Below, in pieces: positions 8,217 to 17,464 of a stretch of 64,000 bases of DNA. This stretch comes from Candidatus Gastranaerophilales bacterium. GTDB lineage: Bacteria > Cyanobacteriota > Vampirovibrionia > Gastranaerophilales > Gastranaerophilaceae. A model generated the notes under the pieces. That model was given only the letters and a program-made list of their open reading frames with translations. It did not search any database and was not told where the DNA came from. A program made the translations under genes and the position numbers. The stretch covers positions 1 through 64,000 of the forward strand of contig CAJULX010000010.1 of NCBI GenBank assembly GCA_910587245.1, given 5' to 3'. Position 1 is the stretch's first letter. Every line of letters starts with the position of its first letter.

Positions 8217-9659
8217 CTATGCGGCGTTATTAATTCCGTAAACAGCATTTGTAATGCGGTCATAATCCGCTTCTACAATTTTTGCTGGGTATCCTGCGTG
8301 GTGAATTTTCGGTATTAAATAATCTGCGGAATATTCAATTAAACCTGCATAGCCGTCATCTGTGTCATTGCAGATAAAGTTTATTTTGCCGTTAGCGTCT
8401 TTTTTATAATCAACTATTGTTATTTCATGCCCGTTTACAATTTTATTCGGTCTATTATCGGGTGTGTTTACATAATTAGGGTTTTTAGTGTCACCGCTTG
8501 TTTCATTTGTTAAAACATATCCTACAATTACATCTTCGCCTGAATCAAGAGTTTCTGTTATATGTTTTTGAATTGTATCCAAATCACAGCCCCAGCCTGT
8601 TAAATTTTGCTGTTCATCTACTTTATGGTAGACCATTGAGAGTCTTTCATTGTTTTCTACAATGCTTTCAATGAATATTTTTTCAAATTCTCCAAGACCT
8701 TCGGGATTGGAATTGAACTTGCCTTCCCTTTTATCTATAAGTGAATTATAGCTCTGCTCGGAACCCATCTGCATAAAAGTGGACTGCATATAAACATCAA
8801 GAATTGTGCGCTCGCCCTTATCCCAGAAATTGTTTTGGATTTGAGCTCTTATTTTTGCGTTTTTATCGGGTTTTAATTTAATTTTAAATTCCTGATTGTT
8901 AAAATCTATTTTTTCGGGTTTGATTTCAAACATATTTTGTAAAATATTATATGCTTCAAGGTAGCTTGAATTTAAAGATGAAGCTTTAATTGTCTGTTCA
9001 ACAGATTCGTTTTGTGATGTTAAACCTTCAGCCCATCTTGCAAATTCCGCAGGGTGTTTTCTTGCAAGATGATATTCAAAGCTTGCCGAAACACATGTGC
9101 CTGAAGCAGAAACATCTAAAAGCGCAGGGTTTTGTTTTATGGCATCGTCAAGATTAGGGTCTTTTAAAATTTCAGCTTTTATCTGCGGCGGAATATCGCC
9201 GAATACCTGTGTTACAATTTCAGGAGCATAAACAGCATCAATGGTCTGCCCTAAAATCTTTGCATTATCAAGCCTGTCCGCCCTTTTTGTCACAGCTATT
9301 TTATAAAGATTTTCAAGAGTGGTGGTAGAATTATTTGAAGAATTATTCAAAAGCGTACCGTTTTTCAACAGGGTGTCGAGCTTTTGCAATCTTGAAATGT
9401 TATCCTGAGGGCTGTTTTTTTCTGTTTGTGATGTAGCAAGCAATTGTGATACGGCATTATACATCTCTACATCTTTTTGAGATGTTAATTGCGTATTAAC
9501 GGAAAGTTCTCCCTTTGATACGGGGGATGGAAAATTAATTATGCTTCCTCTAAAAGCAGGCATAGTAACGCTTGAAGATTGAACAAGCTGATTATTGTCA
9601 ACCTTGTTTAGCGAATTCATTCTATGAGCCGGTTGTTTTGCTTTTATATTCTCAATCAT
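8217..9659 (-). CDS. uncharacterised protein, possible papain-like cysteine hydrolase
   Basis: A 480-residue protein that I do not recognise as a named family. No signal peptide or membrane segment. The N-terminal 110 residues are low-complexity, Ser/Asn-rich, with the short PAFRG motif at 34-38. The folded part has the layout of a papain/C39-like fold: Cys189 in SGTCVSASFEYHLA at a helix start, His411 in VNGHEITIVDY, and Asn431/Asp432 in FICNDTDDGYAG. That order (Cys, His, Asn/Asp) and the strand-like contexts support a thiol hydrolase or transglutaminase fold, but this is an inference without an alignment. No Shine-Dalgarno sequence is seen before the ATG at 9659; Met14 is an alternative start. 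Confidence 0.6.
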   Translation of the reverse strand: MIENIKAKQPAHRMNSLNKVDNNQLVQSSSVTMPAFRGSIINFPSPVSKGELSVNTQLTSQKDVEMYNAVSQLLATSQTEKNSPQDNISRLQKLDTLLKNGTLLNNSSNNSTTTLENLYKIAVTKRADRLDNAKILGQTIDAVYAPEIVTQVFGDIPPQIKAEILKDPNLDDAIKQNPALLDVSASGTCVSASFEYHLARKHPAEFARWAEGLTSQNESVEQTIKASSLNSSYLEAYNILQNMFEIKPEKIDFNNQEFKIKLKPDKNAKIRAQIQNNFWDKGERTILDVYMQSTFMQMGSEQSYNSLIDKREGKFNSNPEGLGEFEKIFIESIVENNERLSMVYHKVDEQQNLTGWGCDLDTIQKHITETLDSGEDVIVGYVLTNETSGDTKNPNYVNTPDNRPNKIVNGHEITIVDYKKDANGKINFICNDTDDGYAGLIEYSADYLIPKIHHAGYPAKIVEADYDRITNAVYGINNAA

Positions 9660-9782
9660 GCCATTTCAAAAACTTTTGCCTGCTATAATATTAAAACCTC
9701 AAACAAAGAAAAAATTGCCTTAAAAATATTGGGGTTTCTTAATAAATTGCAATTTTTATTGATTTTTTGTAAAGTTTGGTTA

Positions 9783-10775
9783 ATGAAGTATAAAAAAATC
9801 CCTAAAAATTATATAAAAATCTGTATAGACAGACTGACAAGATTTAAACCCGTATATGAAAGATATGAGAGGGTTTTTTACGATATTTTAAATAAATTTC
9901 TGCTTTCGGATTCAAGAATAAGTATTAATAAAGAAAAACGGGATATTGAAACCATTTGTAATATGGTATCCGAGATTTTTAACGCTTCAATTCCTTTTGA
10001 ATATGATTCTTTTTTATCGGATATTTTATTTAATGAAGAAAAAAACACATTTAACCTTGATGAACATGAAATTAAATTTTTAAATACAAAATTAAATATA
10101 ACAGGTGCCGTAAAATACCTTTCGGATGAGCAGAGACTGCCGTTAAATCTTGAAAGATTGAAATTTTTACTTAAAAGGAAAAATGCGGATACGGATTCTT
10201 TGAGGAGGGAAAACTCTTTTTTGTATCCTGTGTCTAAGGTTATTTTAACGGAAGGTGCTACAGAAGAAATTTTGCTGTCAAAATTTGCAATGAAACTCGG
10301 TTATGATTTTAATAAGGAAGGAATATTTGTCCTCGGTGCAGGCGGGAAAAATCAGGTTGCAAGAAAATATTATAAAATGGTAAATGAAATCAAGCTTCCC
10401 ATTTTTATTTTGCTTGATTACGATGCGGATGAAACAAAGGAATTAATTTTAACAAAGTTAAGACCGCAGGATAGAATTCATCTTATTAAAGCCGGCGAAT
10501 TTGAAGATATATTACCGCTTGAATTAATTGTAAATTCTATTAACAATAATTTTTCAAATAATCTTCACTGCTCAAAAGAAGATTTTGATTTAAACTGCAA
10601 AATGACAAAAAATCTTCACAATCTTTTTAAAAACAAAGGTTTTGGCGAATATAAAAAGGCGGATTTTGCAAAGATGGTGAAATTTTATCTTGAAAAAATT
10701 GGAGGAATGCAGGATACAAATACTTTAATTTCCGATGAAATTAGAGAAATTATTGATGAAATCAAAAAAATTTAA
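9783..10775 (+). CDS. stand-alone TOPRIM-domain protein (OLD-nuclease-like)
   Basis: A 330-residue protein with a C-terminal TOPRIM domain at about 152-290. The TOPRIM glutamate is Glu157 in ILTEGATEE, and the acidic triplet is Asp212/214/216 in LLDYDAD. The arrangement resembles the TOPRIM half of OLD-family (overcoming lysogenization defect) nucleases, but the ABC-type ATPase half is absent; residues 1-150 are helical and unrecognised. I start at Met 9783 because upstream codons overlap the divergent gene's 5' end and show no conserved features. The ribosome binding site is weak. It converges on a ribbon-helix-helix gene with a 4-bp overlap of ends. DNA or RNA processing, possibly in defence, is an inference. 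Confidence 0.7.
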   Translation: MKYKKIPKNYIKICIDRLTRFKPVYERYERVFYDILNKFLLSDSRISINKEKRDIETICNMVSEIFNASIPFEYDSFLSDILFNEEKNTFNLDEHEIKFLNTKLNITGAVKYLSDEQRLPLNLERLKFLLKRKNADTDSLRRENSFLYPVSKVILTEGATEEILLSKFAMKLGYDFNKEGIFVLGAGGKNQVARKYYKMVNEIKLPIFILLDYDADETKELILTKLRPQDRIHLIKAGEFEDILPLELIVNSINNNFSNNLHCSKEDFDLNCKMTKNLHNLFKNKGFGEYKKADFAKMVKFYLEKIGGMQDTNTLISDEIREIIDEIKKI

Positions 10776-10960
10776 TCAAGAAGGTCTTCTAAAAGTTTTG
10801 CATTTAAATTAGCCTGCTTTGGCGCGGCTTGATTACTTCTTTTGATATAATTTCTTAAAGCCTCTCGCACAAGTTCACTTCTTGTTCTTTGTTCAGTATC
10901 GGCAATTTTATCAATTGATTCCAGAAATTTATCCGGCATTGAGATAAGAATTCTTGCCAT
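10772..10960 (-). CDS. ribbon-helix-helix (CopG/MetJ-type) DNA-binding protein
   Basis: A 62-residue protein with an RHH fold: strand ARILISMPDKFLESID, then helix A ending in AD, and helix B RTRSELVREALRNYIKR. The residue pattern R-T-R-S-E-L-V-R-E-A is characteristic. AGGGGGA precedes the ATG. It could be an antitoxin or an autorepressor, but no toxin gene is next to it: upstream is the divergent hydF, downstream the converging TOPRIM gene, whose end it overlaps by 4 bp. The C-terminal 15 residues are leucine-rich and may form the partner-binding tail. Confidence 0.8.
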   Translation of the reverse strand: MARILISMPDKFLESIDKIADTEQRTRSELVREALRNYIKRSNQAAPKQANLNAKLLEDLLD

Positions 10961-11074
10961 TCTTCCCCCTTATTTTTTATTAACACCATATTGCGCCCTT
11001 TTCATATTTACAATATATGCTAAAGGGATATAATTATTATAACCGAATGTTTTAAAAATTAAAGGGGCGGTATT

Positions 11075-12271
11075 TTGAATACAACAAAAGGAAACAGACT
11101 CCATATAGGTTTTTTCGGGAAAAGAAATGCCGGAAAATCTTCCGTTGTAAATAAAATTATAGGGCAGGAGCTTTCTATTGTATCAAATACTCCGGGCACC
11201 ACAACGGATGTTAATCAAAAATCGATGGAGCTCTTGCCTGTAGGACCTGTTGTATTGATGGATACGGCAGGGATTGATGATACGGATGAAATAGGCAGAC
11301 TCAGGGTGCAAAAAACATATAAGGCACTGGAGCGCTCTGATGTTGCAGCAATTGTGTTGGATAACAGGGCACTTTGTGCGGCTGATTTTGAATTTTTGGA
11401 CAAAGTTAAAGAAAAAAACATCCCCTTGCTTGTGATTTTAAATAAAACAGATGCAGGCATGATAAATGAAGATGATTTTGAAAAAATAAGCAGCTTTACT
11501 GATTGCATAATAAAAGTTTCGGCACTTAATGACGATGACATTGCAGCAAAGTTTACAAATGCATTAATTAAAATTCTGCCCGAAGATTTTATTAAAGAAA
11601 GGCCGATTTTAGCTGATATTGTAAAGCCTTTAGATACAGTTGTGCTTGTTATCCCTATAGATAAAGAGGCGCCCAAAGGAAGACTCATTTTGCCGCAGGT
11701 AAATGTATTAAGGGAATTGCTTGATATTGGCGTCATATCCGTTGTTTCACGCGAAAAAGAATTAAAGCAGACACTGGATAAGTTAAAAGAACCGCCAAAG
11801 CTTGTAATAACAGATTCTCAAAGTTTTAAGACGGTGTCTGAAATTGTGCCTGATGATATTTCTTTAACATCATTTTCAATTCTTTTTGCAAGATTGAAGG
11901 GGGATTTAAAAGTCTTTATAAAAGGTGCCGAAAAGCTTGATACACTGCAAGACGGCGATAAGATTTTAATACTTGAAAGCTGTACGCATCATCCTGTTGA
12001 AGATGATATAGGAAGGGTAAAGATACCGAATCTTGTAAAAAAATATACAGGTAAACATGTAGAATTTGAACACTATTCAGGACATGATTTTCCCGATTTA
12101 ATTGATAAATATTCCTTAATTATTCATTGCGGTGCCTGTATGACAAACAGGCGCGAGATATTAAACAGGATAAATATTGCATTTAAAAACAATATACCTA
12201 TAACAAATTATGGTATTACTATTGCAAAATGCCTCGGGATTTTAAACAGGGCGGTAAAACCTTTTGAATAA
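11075..12271 (+). CDS. hydF: [FeFe]-hydrogenase maturation GTPase HydF
   Basis: Scaffold on which the 2Fe subcluster of [FeFe]-hydrogenase is assembled before transfer to HydA. The 398-residue protein has an N-terminal GTPase (P-loop GKRNAGKSS near 14-22, DTAGID, NKTD), a dimerisation region, and the C-terminal cluster motif CxHx46CxxC: Cys303-x-His305 and Cys352-x2-Cys355 in HCGACMTN. That spacing separates it from ordinary Era-type GTPases. Translation starts at TTG, with AAAGGGG 8 nt upstream. HydE, HydG and HydA are not in this window, so the system is dispersed. A terminator follows. Confidence 0.95.
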   Translation: MNTTKGNRLHIGFFGKRNAGKSSVVNKIIGQELSIVSNTPGTTTDVNQKSMELLPVGPVVLMDTAGIDDTDEIGRLRVQKTYKALERSDVAAIVLDNRALCAADFEFLDKVKEKNIPLLVILNKTDAGMINEDDFEKISSFTDCIIKVSALNDDDIAAKFTNALIKILPEDFIKERPILADIVKPLDTVVLVIPIDKEAPKGRLILPQVNVLRELLDIGVISVVSREKELKQTLDKLKEPPKLVITDSQSFKTVSEIVPDDISLTSFSILFARLKGDLKVFIKGAEKLDTLQDGDKILILESCTHHPVEDDIGRVKIPNLVKKYTGKHVEFEHYSGHDFPDLIDKYSLIIHCGACMTNRREILNRINIAFKNNIPITNYGITIAKCLGILNRAVKPFE

Positions 12272-12303
12272 AAAAGACGCTTATTTTATCTGCGCCTTTT
12301 TTA
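12270..12303. terminator. bidirectional terminator between hydF and the GH13 gene
   Basis: AAAAAAG-A-CGC pairs with GCG-C-CTTTTTT (one mismatch) around TTATTTTATCT. T-runs on both strands allow it to serve both converging genes. Confidence 0.7.
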
Positions 12304-12311
12304 TTAGTTTA

Positions 12312-13871
12312 TTATTTTACCTGAACCTTGCTTAGCATAAATACCTGAATTTCACCGGCTTTTAGATTAACGGCAAGCTTGCCGTTTTTGGTTTCAGGGG
12401 GTTCGCCCATTCTCATCGGCGAAACAAAGCTTGTAACTTTTAGTTTCGGTATATATACATTTGTTGAAATATCGTTTTTCGTATCAAGGTTTCCGATTAC
12501 AACAACCGAATCGGTTCCGTTTGTTCTTGCATAAGAAAATACACTCTGGTTTGATGTTTTAAGCGGAACGTATTTGCCGTCTATAAGAATGCTCTTTGCC
12601 CAGTATTTAAATTTCAGTGCCGTTAGGTATTTTGTTTTAAGGTTTTCTTTATTGCCGCCGGGTCTTTTTGATGCGTTAAATATATCCATTTTGCCTCTGT
12701 GAACAAAATATTGATCATCATCGGTAAATGTCTTATCCGCTTTTTGATTTTCATATTTATAAATGTATGTATCACCCGTTATAAAGCCGTCTAAAAAGTA
12801 ACTGTTTAAAGGAAGAGTAGCATTTAACCACAAAACCATCTCCCAGTAATTTTCACCGCCCGTAATAAGAGGGCTTTGCTGATCATGGGTTGCAAATGAA
12901 CCTATGGTTGTTTTTTGTCCGTCAAATTTGTCGCTCAATTTTTTATCTGCGGCAACTTTTTTGTGAAAATCGCTTGCTTTGGTTATTTTTTGGAAATTTG
13001 ACCAGCTGCCGTAATGACCGTCAAAACCTGCTTTTAATAAATCTTCCGTACTTGTGTATGTTGTATATCCTTCTGCAGGGTTGCTCCAGTCGGGTGAAGC
13101 TTCTGCAATAAAGAGAAATTGCGGGTCTGATTTTCTGACGTAAGATATAAATTCTTTCCAGAATTCATACGGTTTGATTGCCGCAACATCTGCTCTGATG
13201 CCATCCGCACCGAGCGCAAGAGCCATATCGGCAAATTTCTTATAATTATTTAGTACATCTTTATTTAAAGAGCCGTCCGGGTTTACGGTTTTAAAAAGTC
13301 TTACATCCGTCCAATCGGCAGGATAAACAGTGTGCCCATGCTTATCTTTGATAAATAATTCAGGCTTTTCAAGCGACATATCATAAGAACCACAGCTTGG
13401 CATATCAAGAATTACTCTTAAATTTTTCTTATGTGCAGCTTGTATAAAACTTTTTGCTTCGGCAAAAACTGATTTTGAATCGTTTTTATCATCCAGCTGA
13501 GGATTGATTTCATTAAAACTGTCCATTGCATACAGCGAACCGGATGTGCCCAGAGCTTTTAATTTGCCGACTTTAGTTACGGGCAAAAGATAAATTGTAT
13601 TTGCACCTGTTTCAACAATGTCATCCAGTCTTTTTTGAGCATTTATGAATGTTCCCGGCGTATCGCCCAGCCAGGGTTCGATGATATCATTGTTGTTTTT
13701 GTCGACAGCACCGAAAGAACGTATGTTTATAGTGTAGATTATCGCTTTATTGCTTATAAAAAGCGTTCTTAAGTCATTTATCCAGGGATAAGCAAAAGCT
13801 GAATTTGCCCCGAGAACAAATGTTAAAAATGTTAAAAATAAAAACCCGTTAATATTAATCTTTTTCATCAT
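12312..13871 (-). CDS. secreted alpha-amylase family (GH13) glycoside hydrolase
   Basis: Hydrolyses or transfers alpha-glucosidic bonds outside the cytoplasm. A signal peptide occupies residues 1-27 (cut after AFA). The catalytic (beta/alpha)8 barrel follows: nucleophile Asp228 in GADGIRADVA, acid/base Glu257 in FIAEAS, and His329-Asp330 in SFATHD. A beta-sandwich C-domain lies at about 430-519. All three catalytic acids are present. Substrate is not resolved; starch or glycogen-type alpha-glucan is the family default. No classical ribosome binding site: a TATACT box ends 7 nt before the ATG, and only GAAG lies between. Met2 is an equally good start. Confidence 0.87.
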   Translation of the reverse strand: MMKKININGFLFLTFLTFVLGANSAFAYPWINDLRTLFISNKAIIYTINIRSFGAVDKNNNDIIEPWLGDTPGTFINAQKRLDDIVETGANTIYLLPVTKVGKLKALGTSGSLYAMDSFNEINPQLDDKNDSKSVFAEAKSFIQAAHKKNLRVILDMPSCGSYDMSLEKPELFIKDKHGHTVYPADWTDVRLFKTVNPDGSLNKDVLNNYKKFADMALALGADGIRADVAAIKPYEFWKEFISYVRKSDPQFLFIAEASPDWSNPAEGYTTYTSTEDLLKAGFDGHYGSWSNFQKITKASDFHKKVAADKKLSDKFDGQKTTIGSFATHDQQSPLITGGENYWEMVLWLNATLPLNSYFLDGFITGDTYIYKYENQKADKTFTDDDQYFVHRGKMDIFNASKRPGGNKENLKTKYLTALKFKYWAKSILIDGKYVPLKTSNQSVFSYARTNGTDSVVVIGNLDTKNDISTNVYIPKLKVTSFVSPMRMGEPPETKNGKLAVNLKAGEIQVFMLSKVQVK

Positions 13872-13878
13872 ACTTCAC

Positions 13879-13908
13879 AGTATAATACAAACTTATAATC
13901 AAGGGCAA
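13879..13908 (-). promoter_or_regulatory. promoter of the GH13 gene with near-zero leader
   Basis: On the minus strand TTGCCC (13908-13903), an 18-nt spacer and TATACT (13884-13879). The -10 box ends 7 nt before the first ATG. Confidence 0.45.
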
Positions 13909-13951
13909 AAATTTATTGTATAATAATGTAAAATTATTTAAAGGTAACAAT

Positions 13952-16195
13952 ATGAAAAAATTACATTCGCTTATTAAAGAGCCCCAAAATGCAGTTTCAG
14001 CCAATTTCTTGGCAGGGCTTGCATTTTTGCTGGTTGCTTTAATTATTACCATAATTTTATCTTCAAGATATTTTTATTATCAAAACATCGTAGAAAACGG
14101 TGTAAGCAATAAACTAATAAAGGCAAAAAAGAGGATAGAAGTTGTTGATACACAAAAAACCGAGGTTATAAAAAGGGATATTGCAAGTAAAATCCGTCCT
14201 GTTGTTATGCCTGTTGATGAGGGGTATATAAGGGCAAATCTTAATTCTCTCAAAGAAAGCGTATTTAAAATTAAATTTTCCCCATCCGATGCCATTACAA
14301 AAGAAAAAGAGCTCTCTTTGCTTCTTGATATACCTGACGGACAAAAAGAAAAAGCCATTGTAAAATATTTTATATCTGCTTCCGCACGCAATGTTGAAAA
14401 TGTTTTTCTGAATGCAAACGTTGTAATTGATGCATACTTAAAAGCGGGAGTAACCGAAAGTGAAATTGAATATTATGCAAACGAAACAAGTGTTTTAAAT
14501 ATTCTTGGCAGCGTAACGGGTGCCATGCAGACAAAAGCAATCTCAGGTATTATCGAGCATGTGCTGCTTCCAAGTTTGATTGTTGATGAATATGCAACCG
14601 ATATTGCAAGGAAAAATGCCAAAAGCATGGTTAAACCCATTATTGTCACATTCAAAAAAGGCGATGTAATTATTAAGCCGGGTGAACCTTTGAGCCAGGT
14701 TAAAAAAGATGCGCTTAAAAAATCAGGATATAACCCTCTTGAATTAAATAAAGCAGGGGTTATAGGAATATTTCTGTTGACTTGTATATGTATAGGGTGT
14801 TTTCTAATCTATGTTAAGAAATTTGAAAAACAGTATTTAACATATCAATATATGTCTATTATTGCTTCATTTGCAATAATTCTTGTTTATCTTTGTATGA
14901 TAATTTCATCGTCAAACGTTTCAAATTATATGATGCCGTTTACGGCGCTAACCATTATTGTTGCAGTATTTACAACGCCTGTTATGGCACTTGTTACAAC
15001 AATACTTTTGCTTGCCTTGATTTCTGCGGTGTTATTTCTCGATTCACAACTTTTCATGTGTTTTGCGGTTGTTACTGTCGCTGCAGTTTATTTTGTTTCA
15101 AATATCTGTTATTCAAAAAGATTTGATTTGATAAAATGCGGATTTCAGGCGGGTGCTGCACTTTTTGTCTGCATGGTTGTATCTGCCATGCTTGAAAATC
15201 AGGTTCAAATTGTTGAAATCGGCTCATATATGCTAATTGCACTGCTAACAAGTGTATTGACGGGTGTAATAGCACTCGGGGTTATTCCTTTAATTGAAAA
15301 GATGTTTAAAATTGTAACCCCGTACGGGCTTATTGAACTTGCAGACCACAATCAGACTCTTTTATCAAACCTTCAATATAAAGCTCCAGGTACATATCAT
15401 CACTCTTTGATGGTTGCAAATCTCTGCGAGGCTGCAGCGGAAGCAATAGGTGCAAATCCTATTCTTGCAAGAGTAGGCGCGTTTTATCATGATATCGGTA
15501 AATTAAAACGTCCGTTGTTTTTTATTGAAAACCAGTCTTATTTTGGGATTGAAAATCCGCATACAAAGCTTAATCCAAGGTTATCAAAAATGGTAATAAC
15601 CTCTCATGTTAAAGACGGTATTGAGCTTGCAAAAGAATACGGCTTGCCGCAGGCTGTTATTAATTTCATACAACAGCACCACGGCGAAGCGCTTGCGGGA
15701 CATTTCTATGCTCAGGCGGTTGCACTTGAAGGCAAAGAAAATGTAAGAGAAGAGCAGTTCAGATACCCGGGGCCCAAGCCTGCCATAAAAGAAACGGCAA
15801 TTTTAATGCTGGCTGATGCGGTTGAAAGTGCTGTAAGGTCATTAAAAAATCCCGGTCAGGATGAAATTGAAAATATGATAAACAGGATTATTACCGAACG
15901 TTTAAATGACGGGCAGCTTTCCGACAGTCCTTTAACTTTAAAAGATATTAAAATTATTGCTATGACATTTAACCGCATTTTAAGAGGCATGCAGCACGAC
16001 AGGATTAAATATCAGCAGCTTAACGATTTAGATGAAGTCAAAAACAAGATTAAGCTTGCTCCGAGTGCTGAAGAAAAGCTTGAAAAACGTATTCAAAAGA
16101 AACAACAGCAAAAATCTTCCGAAGTTTCCGAAGTTTTACAGGAAAAAACGGCAGATAAGCCTTTTGGTGAAGAAAATAATGAAGAAGAAAATTAA
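13952..16195 (+). CDS. pgpH: PgpH/YqfF-type 7TM-HD phosphodiesterase
   Basis: Membrane HD-domain protein; the family's known activity is hydrolysis of the second messenger c-di-AMP to pApA. Order: one N-terminal membrane segment, an extracellular 7TMR-HDED domain (about 40-280), seven membrane helices (about 290-470), and the cytoplasmic HD domain with GTYHHSLMV, FYHDIGKLKRP and QQHHGE metal ligands. The C-terminus is a charged, Gln/Lys/Glu-rich tail. The start is the ATG at 13952, preceded by AAAGG; an in-frame ATG 12 codons earlier has none. It is the first gene of pgpH-ybeY-dgkA and overlaps ybeY by 17 bp. Confidence 0.92.
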   Translation: MKKLHSLIKEPQNAVSANFLAGLAFLLVALIITIILSSRYFYYQNIVENGVSNKLIKAKKRIEVVDTQKTEVIKRDIASKIRPVVMPVDEGYIRANLNSLKESVFKIKFSPSDAITKEKELSLLLDIPDGQKEKAIVKYFISASARNVENVFLNANVVIDAYLKAGVTESEIEYYANETSVLNILGSVTGAMQTKAISGIIEHVLLPSLIVDEYATDIARKNAKSMVKPIIVTFKKGDVIIKPGEPLSQVKKDALKKSGYNPLELNKAGVIGIFLLTCICIGCFLIYVKKFEKQYLTYQYMSIIASFAIILVYLCMIISSSNVSNYMMPFTALTIIVAVFTTPVMALVTTILLLALISAVLFLDSQLFMCFAVVTVAAVYFVSNICYSKRFDLIKCGFQAGAALFVCMVVSAMLENQVQIVEIGSYMLIALLTSVLTGVIALGVIPLIEKMFKIVTPYGLIELADHNQTLLSNLQYKAPGTYHHSLMVANLCEAAAEAIGANPILARVGAFYHDIGKLKRPLFFIENQSYFGIENPHTKLNPRLSKMVITSHVKDGIELAKEYGLPQAVINFIQQHHGEALAGHFYAQAVALEGKENVREEQFRYPGPKPAIKETAILMLADAVESAVRSLKNPGQDEIENMINRIITERLNDGQLSDSPLTLKDIKIIAMTFNRILRGMQHDRIKYQQLNDLDEVKNKIKLAPSAEEKLEKRIQKKQQQKSSEVSEVLQEKTADKPFGEENNEEEN

Positions 16196-16673
16196 ATATC
16201 TGTACAGTATTTCAAGCGAATATGAAGGTGAATACGATTTTGAATTAAATGAAATCGAGCCTCTTGTATCAAAAATTATTGACAGTTTAATTGCTATTGA
16301 TGAAATATCCTTGAATGCTTGTTTTGCGCAGTTTGATTTTAAAAGTTTGTCGCTTGATATTTTATTTACCGATGACAATAAAATTCAGGAAATAAACAGA
16401 GATTACAGAAATAAAAATACACCTACGGATGTTATTACATTTGCACTTTTTGCGGATGATGATTTTAAAACGGTACCGGATGGTGATATTTATCTGGGTG
16501 AAATTTTAATTTCCGTTGATACCGCTAAGGCTCAAGCTAAGGAAGGGGTTCAGAAAGAAATTTTAACTTTAATTTGCCATGGAATTTTGCATTTATTCGG
16601 ATTTGACCATCAGACGGATGAAGATTACAATTTTATTGTAAATATTCAAGACAGGGTGATAAACGGTTTATGA
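16179..16673 (+). CDS. ybeY: endoribonuclease YbeY, rRNA maturation factor
   Basis: Zinc-dependent single-strand endoribonuclease that matures 16S rRNA 3' ends and takes part in ribosome quality control. The signature is HGILHLFGFDH near residues 127-137, giving the three histidine ligands, preceded by the family NTPTDVITF-type motif (here TPTDVITFALF). Length from the ATG at 16179 is 164 residues, normal for the family; a GGTGA ribosome binding site lies inside the pgpH end. It overlaps pgpH by 17 bp and dgkA by 4 bp, so translational coupling is likely. Confidence 0.95.
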   Translation: MKKKIKYLYSISSEYEGEYDFELNEIEPLVSKIIDSLIAIDEISLNACFAQFDFKSLSLDILFTDDNKIQEINRDYRNKNTPTDVITFALFADDDFKTVPDGDIYLGEILISVDTAKAQAKEGVQKEILTLICHGILHLFGFDHQTDEDYNFIVNIQDRVINGL

Positions 16674-17056
16674 AAAAATTTCAATCCAAGAGTTTTATAA
16701 AGAGCGCAAGCCATGCATTTGACGGGTTATATCTTGCTTTCAGGTCGCAAAGAAATTTCAGAAAGCATTTGTATATCGCCTGTGTTGTACTTTTTATTGC
16801 AATTCTTTTAAAGGTTTCAATTCTTGCGTTTTGTATTTTGCTTTTGTGTAATTCTCTTGTACTTGTGATGGAATTAATAAATTCCGTATTTGAATTTGCA
16901 CTGGATGCTTATTATAAAAATAAATATTCGCGCCTTGTGAAATTTGCAAAAGATATGGGTGCGGCTTCCGTTTTATTGATGGCTGTTACAAGCATGACTA
17001 TTGCATTTTTTGTTCTCGGGGATAGGATTTATCAATATTATTTAGGAATGGGATAA
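16670..17056 (+). CDS. dgkA: diacylglycerol/undecaprenol kinase
   Basis: Small integral membrane kinase that phosphorylates undecaprenol or diacylglycerol, recycling the lipid carrier for cell-wall and glycan synthesis. The 128-residue length and three membrane helices fit. Conserved elements: SFIKSASHAFDGL at the start, ELINSVFEFALD with the catalytic glutamate, and KDMGAASVLLM. It shares an ATGA overlap with ybeY. The pgpH-ybeY-dgkA order is the one found in Gram-positives and Cyanobacteria, where the enzyme is usually the undecaprenol kinase. Confidence 0.92.
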   Translation: MKKFQSKSFIKSASHAFDGLYLAFRSQRNFRKHLYIACVVLFIAILLKVSILAFCILLLCNSLVLVMELINSVFEFALDAYYKNKYSRLVKFAKDMGAASVLLMAVTSMTIAFFVLGDRIYQYYLGMG

Positions 17057-17171
17057 AAATCTATTTTTCTATCTTGCAATCGGTCTTTGTTTTTTATAAA
17101 ATATAAGTACTCACTTTAAACCTCGCAGATAATGTCAATTTAGGTTTAACTTTAGAAAAGGAAAAAGAAAA

Positions 17172-17441
17172 ATGGCAAATATTAAATCTGCAAAAAAAAG
17201 AGTACTTGTTGCTCAAAGAAATAACGAAAGAAACACAGCTTTTAAAACATCAATCAAAACTGCCGTTAAAAAAGTATTAGCAGCAGTAAATTCTTCAGAA
17301 GATGAATTAAAAGCAGCCCTTTCAAATGTTTACAAACTTTGCGACAAGGCTGTATCTAAAGGTATTTTACACAAAAACACGGCTGCAAGAAAAAAATCAA
17401 GATTAACAATTGCGGTTAACAAGCTTAAAGCTTCAAAATAA
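17172..17441 (+). CDS. rpsT: 30S ribosomal protein S20
   Basis: Binds the 5' domain of 16S rRNA and helix 44. The 89-residue basic helical protein starts MANIKSAKKRVLVA and ends NKLKASK, as usual for S20. AAAAGG lies 10 nt before the ATG. Monocistronic, with its own strong terminator downstream, separated from dgkA by 115 bp. Confidence 0.97.
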   Translation: MANIKSAKKRVLVAQRNNERNTAFKTSIKTAVKKVLAAVNSSEDELKAALSNVYKLCDKAVSKGILHKNTAARKKSRLTIAVNKLKASK

Positions 17442-17464
17442 GTGTAAAAACTTTAATAAATTAT

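Noticed and set aside
9624..9782. N-terminal extension of the TOPRIM gene
   Set aside because: It overlaps the 5' end of the divergent gene and reads as low-complexity hydrophobic residues with no ribosome binding site.
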